Positions 10,599 through 20,419 are shown, counted from the first letter of the stretch. The stretch is 35,000 nucleotides of DNA from Symbiodinium natans (GCA_905221605.1 CAJNDS010000018.1:217501-252500), one strand, 5' to 3'. Numbers and translations are program-made. Notes: generated by a model not told the origin, from the sequence alone.

Positions 10599-12068
10599 AT
10601 GTCCCTTGCGATCGAGGTGAGCCTGCTAAGTGGCCGCTCAGTTGTACTGGAAGCAGACAAGGGCGAGCCCGTAGAAAGCTTCAAAAGCAGAGCGCAGAAG
10701 GCTTTGGCAGTGGGCCGGGGCAGACTCTTGGACTCCTCGGGCGGAATTCTTGATGGAGCAGCCACGCTGGAGGAGTTGAGGTTGCAGAATGGCGATGCGC
10801 TGACTTTGCACATCCGCAAGCTTCAAGTTTGCAGCAACAAAGGTGCCTTTGCTGCGATCCTCAGTGATGGGTCTGTCGCGACCTGTGGCGATGCTTGCAA
10901 TGGAGGCGATAGCAGTGCTGTGCAACATCAGCTGAAGGACGTGCAGCAGATCCAAGCATCTTGGGGGGCTTTTGCTGCCATCCTGGGCGATGGGTCTGTT
11001 GTGAGCTGGGGCGGACAAGACTATGGCGGGGACAGCAGTGCCGTGCGAGGTCGGCTAAAGGATGTGCGGCAGATCTCAGCATCCGAACGCGCTTTTGCTG
11101 CCATTCTTGGCGATGGGTCTGCTGTGGCCTGGGGCGATCCCCTCTATGGTGGCAACAGCATTGATGTGGAAGGTCAGCTGATGAACGTGCAGCAGATCAG
11201 TGCCAATGAGGATGCTTTTGCTGCCATTCTGGCCGATGGGTCTGTTGTGACCTGGGGCGATGAAGCTTATGGTGGCGACAGCAGCGCTGTGCAACATCAG
11301 CTGAAGGGCGTGCGGCAGATCCAAGCATCTGGGGGCGCTTTTGCTGCCATTCTGGACGATGGGTCTGCTGTGTCCTGGGGCAATGCTGACCCGGAATGTG
11401 ACTTTGGTGGTGACAGCAGTGCTGTGCAACATCTGCTCAGGGACGTGCAGCAGATCCAAGCATCTTGGAGCGCGTTTGCTGCCATTTTGGGCGATGGGTC
11501 TGTTGTGACCTGGGGCCAGGCTAACAGTGGCGGCGACAGCAGTGCAGTGCAAGGTCAACTCAAGGGTGTGCGGCAGATCCAAGCAGCTTCCGGCGGCGCT
11601 TTTGCTGCCATTCTGGGCAGTGGGTCTGTGGTCACCTGGGGCGATGCTTGCCATGGTGGAGATAGCAGTGCTGTGCAACATCAGCTCAAGGACGTGCAGC
11701 AGATCCAAGCGTCTTGGGGGGCTTTTGCCGCCATTTTGGGCGATGGGTCTGTTGTGACCTGGGGCAAACACGCCTATGGTGGTGACAGCAGTGCCGTGCA
11801 AGGTCAGCTAAAGGACGTGCATCAGATCCAAGCATCTCGGGAAGCTTTTGCTGCCATTCTGGTTAACGGGTCTGTTGTGACCTGGGGCGATGCTTGCAAT
11901 GGTGGCGATAGCAGTGGTGTGCAACATCAGCTGAAGGACGTGAAAGAGGTCCAAGCTGTCAAGCATGTTGAGGTCGGTGCTTTTGCGGCCATTATCGACG
12001 GGGCTATTGTGACCTGGGGCGATTGGGAAGTGGCCATGCTGAATTTGCTGGCTAACCCTAAACCCTAA
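10599..12068 (+). CDS. ubiquitin-like domain plus RCC1-like repeat protein
   Basis: One uninterrupted frame of 489 residues from the ATG at 10599. Residues 1 to about 74 form a ubiquitin-like domain (MSLAIEVSLLSG, VESFKSRAQKALAV, GRLLDSSG, LQNGDALTLHI). Then come ten repeats of about 41 residues with the core AFAAILGDGSVVTWG and GGDSSAVQHQLKDVQQIQAS, a family usually annotated as HERC2/RCC1-like (RCC1/BLIP-II beta-propeller type) in Symbiodinium. The start is chosen because MSL plus the beta-strand motif is where such proteins begin. No HECT or other enzyme domain is present, so a ligase role is not supported. The C-terminus ends ANPKP: the last codons and the stop lie in a telomere-type block, so either the gene is truncated there or a GC donor at 12050 leads to a lost exon. 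Absence of introns contrasts with the split neighbours. Confidence 0.85.
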   Translation: MSLAIEVSLLSGRSVVLEADKGEPVESFKSRAQKALAVGRGRLLDSSGGILDGAATLEELRLQNGDALTLHIRKLQVCSNKGAFAAILSDGSVATCGDACNGGDSSAVQHQLKDVQQIQASWGAFAAILGDGSVVSWGGQDYGGDSSAVRGRLKDVRQISASERAFAAILGDGSAVAWGDPLYGGNSIDVEGQLMNVQQISANEDAFAAILADGSVVTWGDEAYGGDSSAVQHQLKGVRQIQASGGAFAAILDDGSAVSWGNADPECDFGGDSSAVQHLLRDVQQIQASWSAFAAILGDGSVVTWGQANSGGDSSAVQGQLKGVRQIQAASGGAFAAILGSGSVVTWGDACHGGDSSAVQHQLKDVQQIQASWGAFAAILGDGSVVTWGKHAYGGDSSAVQGQLKDVHQIQASREAFAAILVNGSVVTWGDACNGGDSSGVQHQLKDVKEVQAVKHVEVGAFAAIIDGAIVTWGDWEVAMLNLLANPKP

Positions 12069-12118
12069 ACCCTCAACCCCAAACCCCTAAAACTCTTAGA
12101 CGAGTGACACGACAGCAC

Positions 12119-12193
12119 ATGGCTTGCGACTGCCAGTTGGGTTACAATCCCTTCACAACGCTTGGCCAGCGGCAGATGCAAAGCATCCGAGAG
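12119..12193 (+). CDS. possible orphan first exon
   Basis: A unique island between telomere arrays. It has an ATG and 25 open codons (MACDCQLGYNPFTTLGQRQM...) followed by a GC that could be a donor at 12194. I do not recognise the protein. The frame would otherwise run into the repeat and stop. Downstream island 12913-12960 is in a compatible phase. Confidence 0.3.
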
Positions 12194-12199
12194 GCCGTA

Positions 12200-12390
12200 G
12201 ACCCTAAACCCTAAACCCTAAACCCTAAACCCTAAACCCTAAACCCTAAACCCTAAACCCTAAACCCTAAACCCTAAACCCTAAACCCTAAACCCTAAAC
12301 CCTAAACCCTAAACCCTAAACCCTAAACCCTAAACCCTAAAAAAAACCCTAAACCTAACATAACCTAAACCCTAAACCCTTAAACCCAGA
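12200..12390. repeat. telomere-type array (CCCTAAA)n
   Basis: About 20 exact units, then degenerate units. The unique stretch 12390-12650 holds a C tract (12474-12493) and short degenerate repeats; no gene seen. Confidence 0.95.
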
Positions 12391-12659
12391 AGGCTAGCAG
12401 AGCTCCTACAAAGGACTCGAGTCCCTAACCCGCTACCTGCGGGGGTTGTCCAATATGTCTGGCATTTCCGGCTTCCCCCCCCCCCCCCCCCCCGTAGTAT
12501 AGAGACCCTAAACCCAAACCCTAAACCCTACGCCCTAAACCCTAAACCCCTTAAGTATAGAGGGGGGTAGGAGGGGAACCCTCCCCCTGCCCGGATGGCT
12601 TTAGGGTTTTGTGATCAGGGTGTATAGGGCTCTGGGGTTGACATTGGGTTGAAGCATGA

Positions 12660-12866
12660 AACCTAAACCTAAACCCTAAACCCTAAACCCTAAACCCTAA
12701 AACCCTAAACCCTAAACCCTAAACCCTAAACCCTAAACCCTAAACCCTAAACCCTAAACCCTAAACCCTAAACCCTAAACCCTAAACCCTAAACCCTAAA
12801 CCCTAAACCCTAAACCCTAAACCCTAAACCCTAAACCCAAAACCCTAAACCCTAAACCCCTAAACC
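12660..12866. repeat. telomere-type array (CCCTAAA)n
   Basis: About 28 units, almost exact. Confidence 0.95.
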
Positions 12867-12912
12867 CGGGTATCGGGGTTGAGAGTTCAACCAGGGTAAG
12901 GATTGCAGTCAG

Positions 12913-12960
12913 GGTGCCAGCATCATCTGCCAAATCCTCAACACGGAACCTTACACAACA
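12913..12960 (+). CDS. possible orphan exon
   Basis: Follows TCAG and is open for 16 codons (GASIICQILNTEPYTT) before entering a TTTATAGGG array. It is in phase with the possible first exon 12119-12193. Family unknown; the case rests only on composition and the AG|G start. Confidence 0.22.
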
Positions 12961-12967
12961 TCCCTAT

Positions 12968-13145
12968 AAAGTAGGGTTTATAGGGTTTATAGGTTTTATA
13001 GGGTGCATAGGGTTTATGGGGTTTATAGGGTTTATAGGGTTTATAGGGTTTATAGGGTTTATAGGGTTTATAGGGTTTATAGGGTTTATAGGGTTTATAG
13101 GGTTGTAGGGTTTAAAGGGTTTATAGAGCTTACAGGGTTTAGGGT
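12968..13145. repeat. 9-bp variant array (TTTATAGGG)n
   Basis: Homogeneous 9-base units. Translating them gives FIGFIGFIG, an artefact frame. 13146-13390 is degenerate G-rich then C-rich DNA without a gene. Confidence 0.95.
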
Positions 13146-13389
13146 TTGGTGTCGGGTCTGTTCATAGGGTTTAGGTGGTTGGGGGTAGGGTTTGGGGTTG
13201 GCCACAGCTGGGACCATTTTTCGGGGTTAGAGTTTCTAGTTTCGGGCCGAGGGCTTAAAACCTAAGCCCTAAACTCAAAATACCCCTAAGTGGGATAGAA
13301 AAAAGACTACAGTCATGGTGAACCCCAAACCTCTAAAACCCCTAAACCCCAAACCCCGAAGCCCTAAATCCTACACCCCGAAACCCCTA

Positions 13390-13612
13390 AAGCCTAAAGC
13401 CTAAACCCTAAACCCTAAACCCTAAACCCTAAACCCTAAACCCTAAACCCTAAATGGGAGGAGGCCCTTCAGTTTCCTGCATGAACCCCAGAGCCCCACC
13501 TCTAGCCCCAAGAAGCCTCTTGTTTTGGGGTCTAGGGTTTAGGGTCTAGGGGTTTAGGGTTTAGGGTTTAGGGTTTAGGGTTTAGGGTTTAGGGTTTAGG
13601 GTTAGGGTAAGG
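13390..13612. repeat. convergent C-rich and G-rich telomere blocks
   Basis: A CCCTAAA block (13400-13455), a 75-bp unique spacer and a TTTAGGG block (13530-13610). The pair forms an inverted repeat of telomere sequence. A short GSVFAGVQ-coding stretch (13650-13673) with AG before and GT after might be a micro-exon, but nothing links to it. Confidence 0.85.
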
Positions 13613-13885
13613 GCTGGATGAATTCCTTACATATTCCCTTTACCAGGGTTCGGTCTTTGCTGGGGTACAGGTGAGATCTGCGTAAATAAACGTAACCCAA
13701 GGCCAACCCTAAGTGATCCCTAAACCTCCAAAGCTCTAAATCCATACCCCTGAACGGACAAGTCCAGACCACTAAGCCCCACTAAACGTGTTGAACCCCT
13801 AAAGCCCTAACCCCTACAAGCCCTATGAGCCTAAAACCCCCAGAGATCTAAACCCTACGAACCCCATGAACCCGATCAGCCCCCA

Positions 13886-14330
13886 TGAACCTTATACACC
13901 ATATAAACCCTATAAACCCTATAAACCCTGTAAACCCTGTAAACCCTGTAAACCCTATAAACCCTATAAACCCTATAAACCCTTGTAACCCTTGTAAACC
14001 CTGAACCCTGTAAACCCTATAAACCCTATAAACCCTACACACCCTATAAACCCTATAAACCCTATAAACCCTATAAACCCTATAAACCCTATAAACCCTA
14101 TAAACCCTATAAACCCTATAAACCCTATAAACCCTATAAACTCTGTAAACCCTACACACCCTACAAACTCTGTAAAGTCCCAGAAAGGCCCAAGCTCTGA
14201 GCCTTGGCCCCCGGAGCCCCCAAGCCCTAAACCCTAAACCCTAAACCCTAAACCCTAAACCCTAAACCCTAAACCCTAAACCCTAAACCCTAAACCCCTA
14301 ACCCCTAACCCTGAACCCTGAACCCCCCCC
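13886..14330. repeat. 9-bp (CCCTATAAA)n array then (CCCTAAA)n array
   Basis: The 9-base variant runs from 13886 to about 14150, then exact CCCTAAA from 14222 to 14300, then a C tract. It is the reverse-strand counterpart of the array at 12968-13145. The minus-strand RVYRVYRV frame is an artefact. Confidence 0.95.
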
Positions 14331-14562
14331 CCCCCCCCCAAACCCGCAAAACTTGGGGGTCAAGTCAACGTCCGCCCCTTGTTTCGCCGACCGCGCACCC
14401 GAGGAGGCTCATAGTCCCAGAAGCCCAGGGATTGGAGTTTTGGGGGTTTAGGGTTTAGGGTTTGGGGTTTGGGGTTTGGGGTGTGGAGCTTAGGGTCTAA
14501 TTATGCGTTGAGGATTTCGGTTTGAGTTTGGGGTCCATTTTAGGGTTTGTCGAGCGTGGGGC

Positions 14563-17500
14563 ATGCTGCGTATCCGCTTGCTGCTCTCCGGGGAAGAGGT
14601 GGCCAGCGTGCCTGTGGAGGACCCTAAACCCTAGACCCTAAACCCTATAAACCCTAAACCCTAAACCCTAAACCCTATAAACCCTGAACCCTGAACCCTA
14701 AACCCTATAAACCCTAAACCCTAAACCCTAAACCCTAAAGCCTGCGGAGGAGGTGAGGAGCGTCAGGGAGCTGAAGCGGCGTCTGCATGAGCTGCATGGC
14801 CTGCCCCCCCGCTTCCGGCAGAGGCTCATCCTCCAGGGCACGAATCTAGGGCCCAGAGTTGGATTTAGGGTTTAGGGTTTAGGGTTTGGGGTTTGGGGTT
14901 TAGGGTTTGGGGTTTGGGGTGTGGGGTTTAGGGTTCAGGGGTTCCCCTTCTTTTAGGGTTTGGATCCCATATTATAGCACGTTTTAGACCAAAGAAGGGC
15001 ACCCTTGTTCTTCCTGGGTTACTCCTGGGTCTAGGGACCCTAAACCCTAAACCCTAAACCCTAAACCCTAAACCCTAAACCCTAAACCCTAAACCCTAAA
15101 CCCTAAACCCGAAACCCTAAACGCTAGGAATCTGGATGATGCTCACGAGCTGGACTCTCCCCTGGACCTGGAGCTCGTTCTCCTGGCATTCGCGGAAGGT
15201 TGCCAGTCGCAAGTCCACAACCTCTTAGCCGCAGCAGGACATGACTCGGTTGAAGAGGCGGGTTTAAGGGTTTAGGGTTTAGGGTTTAGGGTTTAGGGTT
15301 TAGGGTTTAGTTCCCAGAACATTCATTCTTGTGATTATCTTTTTCGTTGTGATTGCTCTTGACTTCCAACACATTCATTAACGTGATCATGATTGTTTTA
15401 AGATCCATTGGTCTTGCTACGGTTTTCCGTTCTGATTGCACTTGACCCGCACGGCTCTCGGCATGCTTTTTGCCGACATGCCAGAATGTTCAAAGCATGT
15501 CCTCGTAACGGGGCCCTCAACAACGTCCTTGGACCGGGCCTCTATCGCCCTAAACCCTAAACCCTAAACCCTAAACCCCCAACAATAAACCCTAAACCCT
15601 AAACCCCAAACCCTAAACCCTAAACCCCAAACCCTAAACCCTGCACCAAGCCCGAAACCCTAAGCCCTAAGCAGAAGCCCCTTTCCTAGGTGGGATAAGG
15701 GGGACCCTTAAAAGGGAACCCCTTCTTAACCCTCTTCTGGCTCTCTTAACAAGGGACCTTATTCAGAGGGTCTATATCCCCAAGGGTCCCCCTAAACCCT
15801 AAACCCTAAACCCTAAACCCTAAACCCTAAACCCTAAACCCTAAACCCTAAACCCTAAACCCTAAACCCTAAACCCTAAACCCTAAACCCTAAACCCTAA
15901 ACCCTAAACCCTAAACCCTAACCTAAACCCTAAACCCTAAACCCTAAACCCTAAACCCTAAACCCTAAACCCTAAACCCTAAACCCTAAACCCTAAACCC
16001 TAAACCATAAACCTAAACCCTAAACCCTAACCCCTAAACCCTAAACCCTAAACCCCTTGACAGGTGGAGTCCATGCTGCAGCTGCCCCTGGACCCAAGCC
16101 TGGCTGGGGAGCAAGCGCTTTTCAGGGCATCTTCCGCCGGCCGGGCAGAAGCTTGCTGTTGGTTAGCAGGGAATGAGGGCCCTTTGTAGAATCCCTTAAA
16201 GGGTATGTATGTATGTATGTATGTATGTATGTATGTATGTATGTATGTATGTATATGAGGGGATATGTAATCCTTTAAAGGGTATATATATATATATATA
16301 TATATGGTCAGCCCCCCCCCCCCCCCCATGATCCACACCTATGGTTTTCCTGTCTTCGTCTTTGTCTGATTTTCTGTTTTTTCACCGGAAAAATGCAGTA
16401 AAAACTGCACTGGAATACAAAAAGCTCTATTGTATTATCCTCTATAAAAACACTAGTTTTTTATGTGCATTTTGCTTCTGAAACTTGTGGTTTGCGGCTC
16501 TATAAAATTTTAGAAGGGTAGCCATTTAGAAGCTTAAGGCTTTTCAGGGTTTTAGGTGTTAAGGGTTTGTAAAAATTTAGATGATCTGTGGAAGGCACCG
16601 GGGCTTCCCCAGACCATTTGCAATTTTAAAGATCCTGAAAAGGGGCAGCCCTTGTCAAATTTGAAGGGCTTTAAGGTATTTAAAGCCTTTCAAAATCTTC
16701 AAGATTTAAAGGATCTTAAAAGGCTTTAAAGCCCTTAACAACCTCGAAACGCTTATCCCTTAAAAGTCTAAAATTCTTTAAAATTTAAAACGGGCAGCCG
16801 TTTAAAATTAAGGAAGTTACGGATTTTAGAATTGAACATCCTAAAATCTTTAAACTTTAAAAGGACAGCCATTTACAACTGTAAGAATTTCAGGGCTTTA
16901 CGGATTTAAAAAAATTTTATTGTCTGGGGAAGGCACCGGGGCTTCTCCAGACCATTGGCAACTTCAACAATCTCGAAAATCGCAAAGGGCAGCCACTTAA
17001 ATACGTAAGCAATTTAAGGTCTTTAAAAGGCTTAAACGGCTTAAAACCTTCATAATCCTGAGAATGCTTAAAAACAGAAGCTTAAAGATTTTTATAAGAT
17101 TTTAGGGATGTTTAATGTTTAGGTGGGTCTGGGGAAGCCCCAGTGCCTTCCCCAGATCATGTAAACTTGCAAAAACCCTCAAACCCTTAACCCTAAAATC
17201 CAACCCCGAAACCCTTAGCTCTAAACCCTAAACACTCAGCACCAGACCCTAAACACTAACCCAAAAACTTAACACTAAGCCCTTAGCACAAACCCCAAGC
17301 ACTAGACCCTAAACACGAAACCCTAAACACTCAAACACTACACCCTAAAAACTAAACCCTGAACATTACACACTAAACCCTACACACTAAACCCTGAACA
17401 CTAGTAAACATCCTTAAAACCCTAAATCCAAAAAACCAAACCCGAAACCCTTAACACTAAACCCTAAGCACTCAGCACTAGAGCCTAAACACTAACCCTA

Positions 17501-20375
17501 AAAACTTAACACTAGGCCCACAAACCCCAAACACTTGACACGAAACCCTAAACACTTAAGCACTACTAAACCCTAAACACTCAGCACCAGACCGTAAACA
17601 CTAACCCAAAAAACTTAACACTAAGCCCTTAGCACAAACCCCGAACACTTAACAGGAAACCCTAAACACCTAAGCAGCCCTAAAAACTAAACCCTAAACA
17701 TTACACACTAAACCCTACACACTAAACCCTTAACCCAAAAAAAGCCGAAACCCTTAGCACTGAACCCTAAACACCAGCGTAAACACTAACCCTAAAAGCT
17801 TAACACTACGCCCTTAGCACGAACCCCAAACATTGAACACGAAACCCTAAACACTTAAGCACTAAACCCTTACTAAGCACTAAACCCTTAAACGCTACAC
17901 CCTACAAACTAAACCCTAACCATTACACACTAAACCCTACACACTAAACCCCAAAGCCTAAACAGAAGGATTTTTTAAGTTGTCAATGGTCTGGGGCAGC
18001 CCCGGTGCCTTCCCCAGATCATTTAAATTTGTAAAAATCCTTAAAACCCTTAACCTAAAACCCAAACCCGAAACCCTCAACACTAAACCCTAAACACTAA
18101 CCCTAAAAACTTAACACTAAGCCCTTAGCGCAAACCCCAAACACTTAGCACGAAACCCTAAACACTTAAGCACTTAACCCAGAAACTAAACCTTAAACAT
18201 TTCAAACTAAACCCTAAACATTAGACACTAAACCCTAAACCCTAAACAGTAAACCCCAAGGCCAGAACCTCGAGCCCTACTAAATCTAAACCTGAAACCA
18301 AAAACCCGTCGGGGTTTCAGATGCTTACTGTTTAGATTTCAGAGTTTAGGGTTTTATTTGGGTTTTAGCCGAGCCGCTTGACCCTAAACCCTAAAACCTA
18401 AACTTAACACTCAACCCTAAACACAAAACACTAAACCCTGAAACCTACACACTAAACCCTAAACACTAGATTTCCATAAAAAATCTGGAGTACCCGGGCC
18501 CCGGACTCCAGACTCCAGATTTCCAGAAAAAATCTGGAGTACCCGGGCCCCGGACTCCAGACTCCAGATTTCCAGAAAAAATCTGGAGTACCCGCGCCCC
18601 GGACTCCAGACTCCAGATTTCCAGAAAAAATCTGGAGTCCCCGGGCCCCGGACTCCAGACTCCAGATTTCCAGAAAAAATCTGGAGTACCCGGGCCCCGG
18701 ACTCCAGACTCCAGATTTCCAGAAAAAATCTGGAGTACCCGGGCCCCGGACTCCAGATTTCCAGAAAAAATCTGGAGTACCCGGGCCCCGGACTCCAGAC
18801 TCCAGATTTCCAGAAAAAATCTGGAGTACCGGGGCCCCGGACTCCAGACTCCAGATTTCCAGAAAAAATCTGGAGTACCCGGGCCCCGGACTCCAGACTC
18901 CAGATTTCCAGAAAAAATCTGGAGTACCCGGGCCCCGGACTCCAGACGCCAGATTTCCAGAAAGAATCTGGAGTACCGGGGCCCCAGACTCCAGACTCCA
19001 GATTTCCAGAAAAAATCTGGAGTACTCGCGGCCCCAGACTCCAGATTACAGACTCCAGAATCTGGAGTCCAGAGTCCCGGTACTCCAGATTTTTTCTGGA
19101 AATCTGGAGTCTGGAGTCTGGAGGTACTCCAGATTTTTTCTGCAAATCTGGAGTCTGGAGTCTGGGGGTACGGAAATCTGGAGTCTGGAGTCTGGGGATA
19201 CTCCAGATTTTTTCTGGAAATCTGGAGTCTGGAGTCCGGGGCCCGGGTACTCCAGATTTTTTCTGGAAATCTGGAGTCTGGAGTCCCCCCCCCTCCCAAA
19301 ACCCCTTCCCGAGGCCAAATGTGTGGATCATGGGGGGGGGGGCGAGCATATATATATATGTATGTATAGAGGGGGATTTGGGGTACTTTCTTCCCCCCCC
19401 CATTCCCTACTAACCAACAGTAAGGAAGTGTTGCGATTGCTGGTGGAGGCCGGCGCTGACAAGGACGCGGCCGACAAGAATGGCTACACAGCCCTCATGT
19501 GCGCAGCTCAAGGAGGACATGTTGAAGTGCTTCGTTCTCTGGTGGAGGTTGGCGCCAACAAGGATGCAGCCAACAAGAATGGCTACACGGCCCTGATGCT
19601 CGCAGCTCGCGCAAGCCACCTTGAAGCGCTGCGGTTGCTGGCGGAGGCCGGTGCCGACAAGGATGCAGCCGGCAAGAAGGGCCGGACAGCTTTGATGGTC
19701 GCAGCTGACCGGGGCCACCTCGAAGTGGTGCGATTGCTGGTGGAGTGCGGCGCCGACAAGGACGTGGCCGACAACGATGGCGAGACAGCCCTGATGATCG
19801 CATCGAAATCGAAACCGGCCAGTAGTGTTAAAGTCGTGCGTTTGCTGGCGAAGGCCGGCGCCGACAAGGAAGTCGCCAACAAGGACGGTCGCACAGCCCT
19901 GATGCTTGCAGCTCGTGAGGGCCAAGTTGCAGCCGTGCGTTTGCTGGCCGGGGCCGGCGCTGACAAGGAAGCAGCCGACAACGGTGGCTGCACAGCCCTG
20001 ATGACAGCCGCCTGCAGTGGCCGTGTTGAAGTCGTGCAATTCCTGGTGGAGGCCCGTTGCAGCACGGAAGTCGCCGACAGCAGCGGCCTCACGGCCCTCA
20101 TGCTTGCAGCTCGCCGCGCCCACATTGCAGTGGTGGAATTTTTGCTGGAGGCCGGCACCGACATGGACCACCATTGTGACTACACGGCCCTGATGCTCGC
20201 GGCACGCAATGGCCATGTTGAAGTGGTGCGTTTGCTGGTGGAGGCCAACGCCAACAAGGACTTGGTCACGAACAGCGGCTTGACGGCAATGGCGCTTGCA
20301 GCAGGCCGAGGCCACTTTGAAGTCGAGCGCCTGTTGGGTGAGTCTGAGCATACAACACGCCCGCGTTCAGAGTGA
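14563..20375 (+). CDS. ubiquitin-like / ankyrin-repeat protein A, five exons
   Basis: Exons 14563-14619, 14750-14841, 15128-15257, 16064-16147 and 19425-20375 total 1314 nt and join in frame to 437 residues plus TGA. Residues 1 to about 72 are ubiquitin-like (MLRIRLLLSGEEVASV, EVRSVRELKRRLHELHGLPP, SPLDLELVL). A linker follows (VESMLQLPLDPSL), then about nine ankyrin repeats of 33 residues with TALMLAA and GADKDAA cores, mostly in the last exon. Such proteins probably bind partners; no enzymatic domain is present. Intron 5' ends are GA, GA, GC and GA, all with AG|G at the 3' end. The first three introns are telomere repeat and the fourth is a 3.3-kb inverted-repeat element. Paralogue B lacks the first two introns at the same codons, so their limits are supported by alignment as well as by frame. 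Confidence 0.88.
14620..14749. repeat. 130-bp intron made of telomere repeat with 12-bp target duplication
   Basis: The insert is CCCTAAA units with a few CCCTATAAA and CCCTGAA. The coding sequence GCCTGTGGAGGA (14610-14621) recurs as GCCTGCGGAGGA (14740-14751), 11 of 12 identical, one copy each side. Removing 14620-14749 (GA...AG) restores VEEVR as in paralogue B, where this stretch is uninterrupted. Confidence 0.85.
14842..15127. repeat. 286-bp telomere-repeat intron with GAATCT duplication
   Basis: GAATCT occurs at 14842-14847 and again at 15128-15133. Between them are a G-rich block (14868-14940), a piece of the GGTTACTCCTG dispersed repeat (about 14945-15037) and a C-rich block (15038-15122). 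Removing GA...AG restores an NLDDAHE frame matching SLDDAHE of paralogue B, which has no intron here. Confidence 0.85.
15258..16063. repeat. 806-bp GC-AG intron, G-rich start and C-rich end
   Basis: Starts GCGGGTTTAAGGGTTTAGGG and ends in a long CCCTAAA array (15796-16050) before TTGACAG. The middle (15310-15545) is unique AT-rich DNA without a gene. It is followed by degenerate repeats and the small element at 15699-15792. This intron sits at the same codon boundary as the second intron of gene B (24055-25078). Confidence 0.85.
15699..15792. mobile_element. small inverted-repeat element
   Basis: AGGGGGACCCTT at the left end is the reverse complement of AAGGGTCCCCCT at the right, enclosing about 70 bp of non-coding DNA. 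It looks like a miniature element nested in an intron of gene A. No clear target duplication was found. Confidence 0.45.
16203..16306. repeat. (GTAT)n and (TA)n microsatellites
   Basis: About 12 GTAT units (16203-16254) and a TA run (16283-16306), each preceded by an AATCC(C/T)TTAAAGGGTA motif, followed by a 15-17 base C tract. The same motif pair occurs in the smaller related element at 28000-28293. Confidence 0.9.
16330..17160. other. AT-rich unique interior of the 3.3-kb element
   Basis: Non-coding, rich in CTTTAAA/TTTAAAG words. Two copies of a hairpin-forming GGAAGGCACCGGGGCTTC motif (16591, 16928) lie here, with inverted-orientation copies at 17133 and 17988. No open frame of interest. 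Confidence 0.7.
17165..18470. repeat. degenerate CCCTAAACACTAAA array
   Basis: Loose tandem repetition of CCCTAAACACTAA, CCCTTAGCAC and AAACCCTACACACT words. It is a telomere-derived dialect alternating CCCTAAA with CACTAAA. A second copy of the segment GTAAAAATCCTTAAAACCC to AAGCAC... (about 18000-18240) repeats the order seen at 17160-17400. Confidence 0.8.
18469..19285. repeat. 49-bp satellite in two opposed arrays (large palindrome)
   Basis: Units of about 49 bp (GACTCCAGACTCCAGATTTC, AGAAAAAATCTGGAG, TACCCGGGCCCCG) repeat about 11-12 times in one direction to about 19045. They then run in the opposite direction to 19285, with a palindromic centre GACTCCAGAATCTGGAGTC at 19051-19069. Each unit itself can form a hairpin. 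The long minus-strand frames across it exist only because the unit lacks stops and are not genes. Confidence 0.95.
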
Positions 20376-20419
20376 AAGTCTTTGCCCTCCTAGCGAAGAG
20401 TCCCCTCTATTGTGGTCTC

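Larger units (their letters stand above)
16152..19424. mobile_element. 3.3-kb inverted-repeat element acting as an intron (introner-like)
   Basis: Ends are CTTGCTGTTGGTTAGCAGGG on the left and the inverse of CTTACTGTTGGTTAGTAGGG on the right. GAAG flanks both sides (16148-16151, 19425-19428). Inverted similarity continues inward through TA microsatellites, a C/G tract and ATGATCCACAC/GTGTGGATCAT (16329 and 19321), so terminal repeats span well over 100 bp. Splicing from GA (16148) to AG (19424) restores an ankyrin repeat (GRAEVLRLLVEAGADKD). No transposase is seen inside, so it is non-autonomous. Confidence 0.85.

Noticed and set aside
11076-11801. 241-residue minus-strand frame opposite the RCC1-like gene
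   Set aside because: Repeats in register with the plus-strand RCC1-like units; a mirror of that gene.
12968-14160. FIGFIGFIG and RVYRVYRV peptides
   Set aside because: These are 9-bp telomere-variant repeats, where one unit equals three codons.
18459-19403. Minus-strand frames of 314 and 277 residues with GPGTPDFFWKSGVWSP-type repeats
   Set aside because: They follow the 49-bp satellite exactly and stay open in two frames only because the unit lacks stops. The region lies inside an element spliced from gene A.
19410-20351. Long minus-strand frames opposite the ankyrin exon
   Set aside because: Shadow frames of the GC-rich ankyrin coding strand; the plus strand gives a clear family match.
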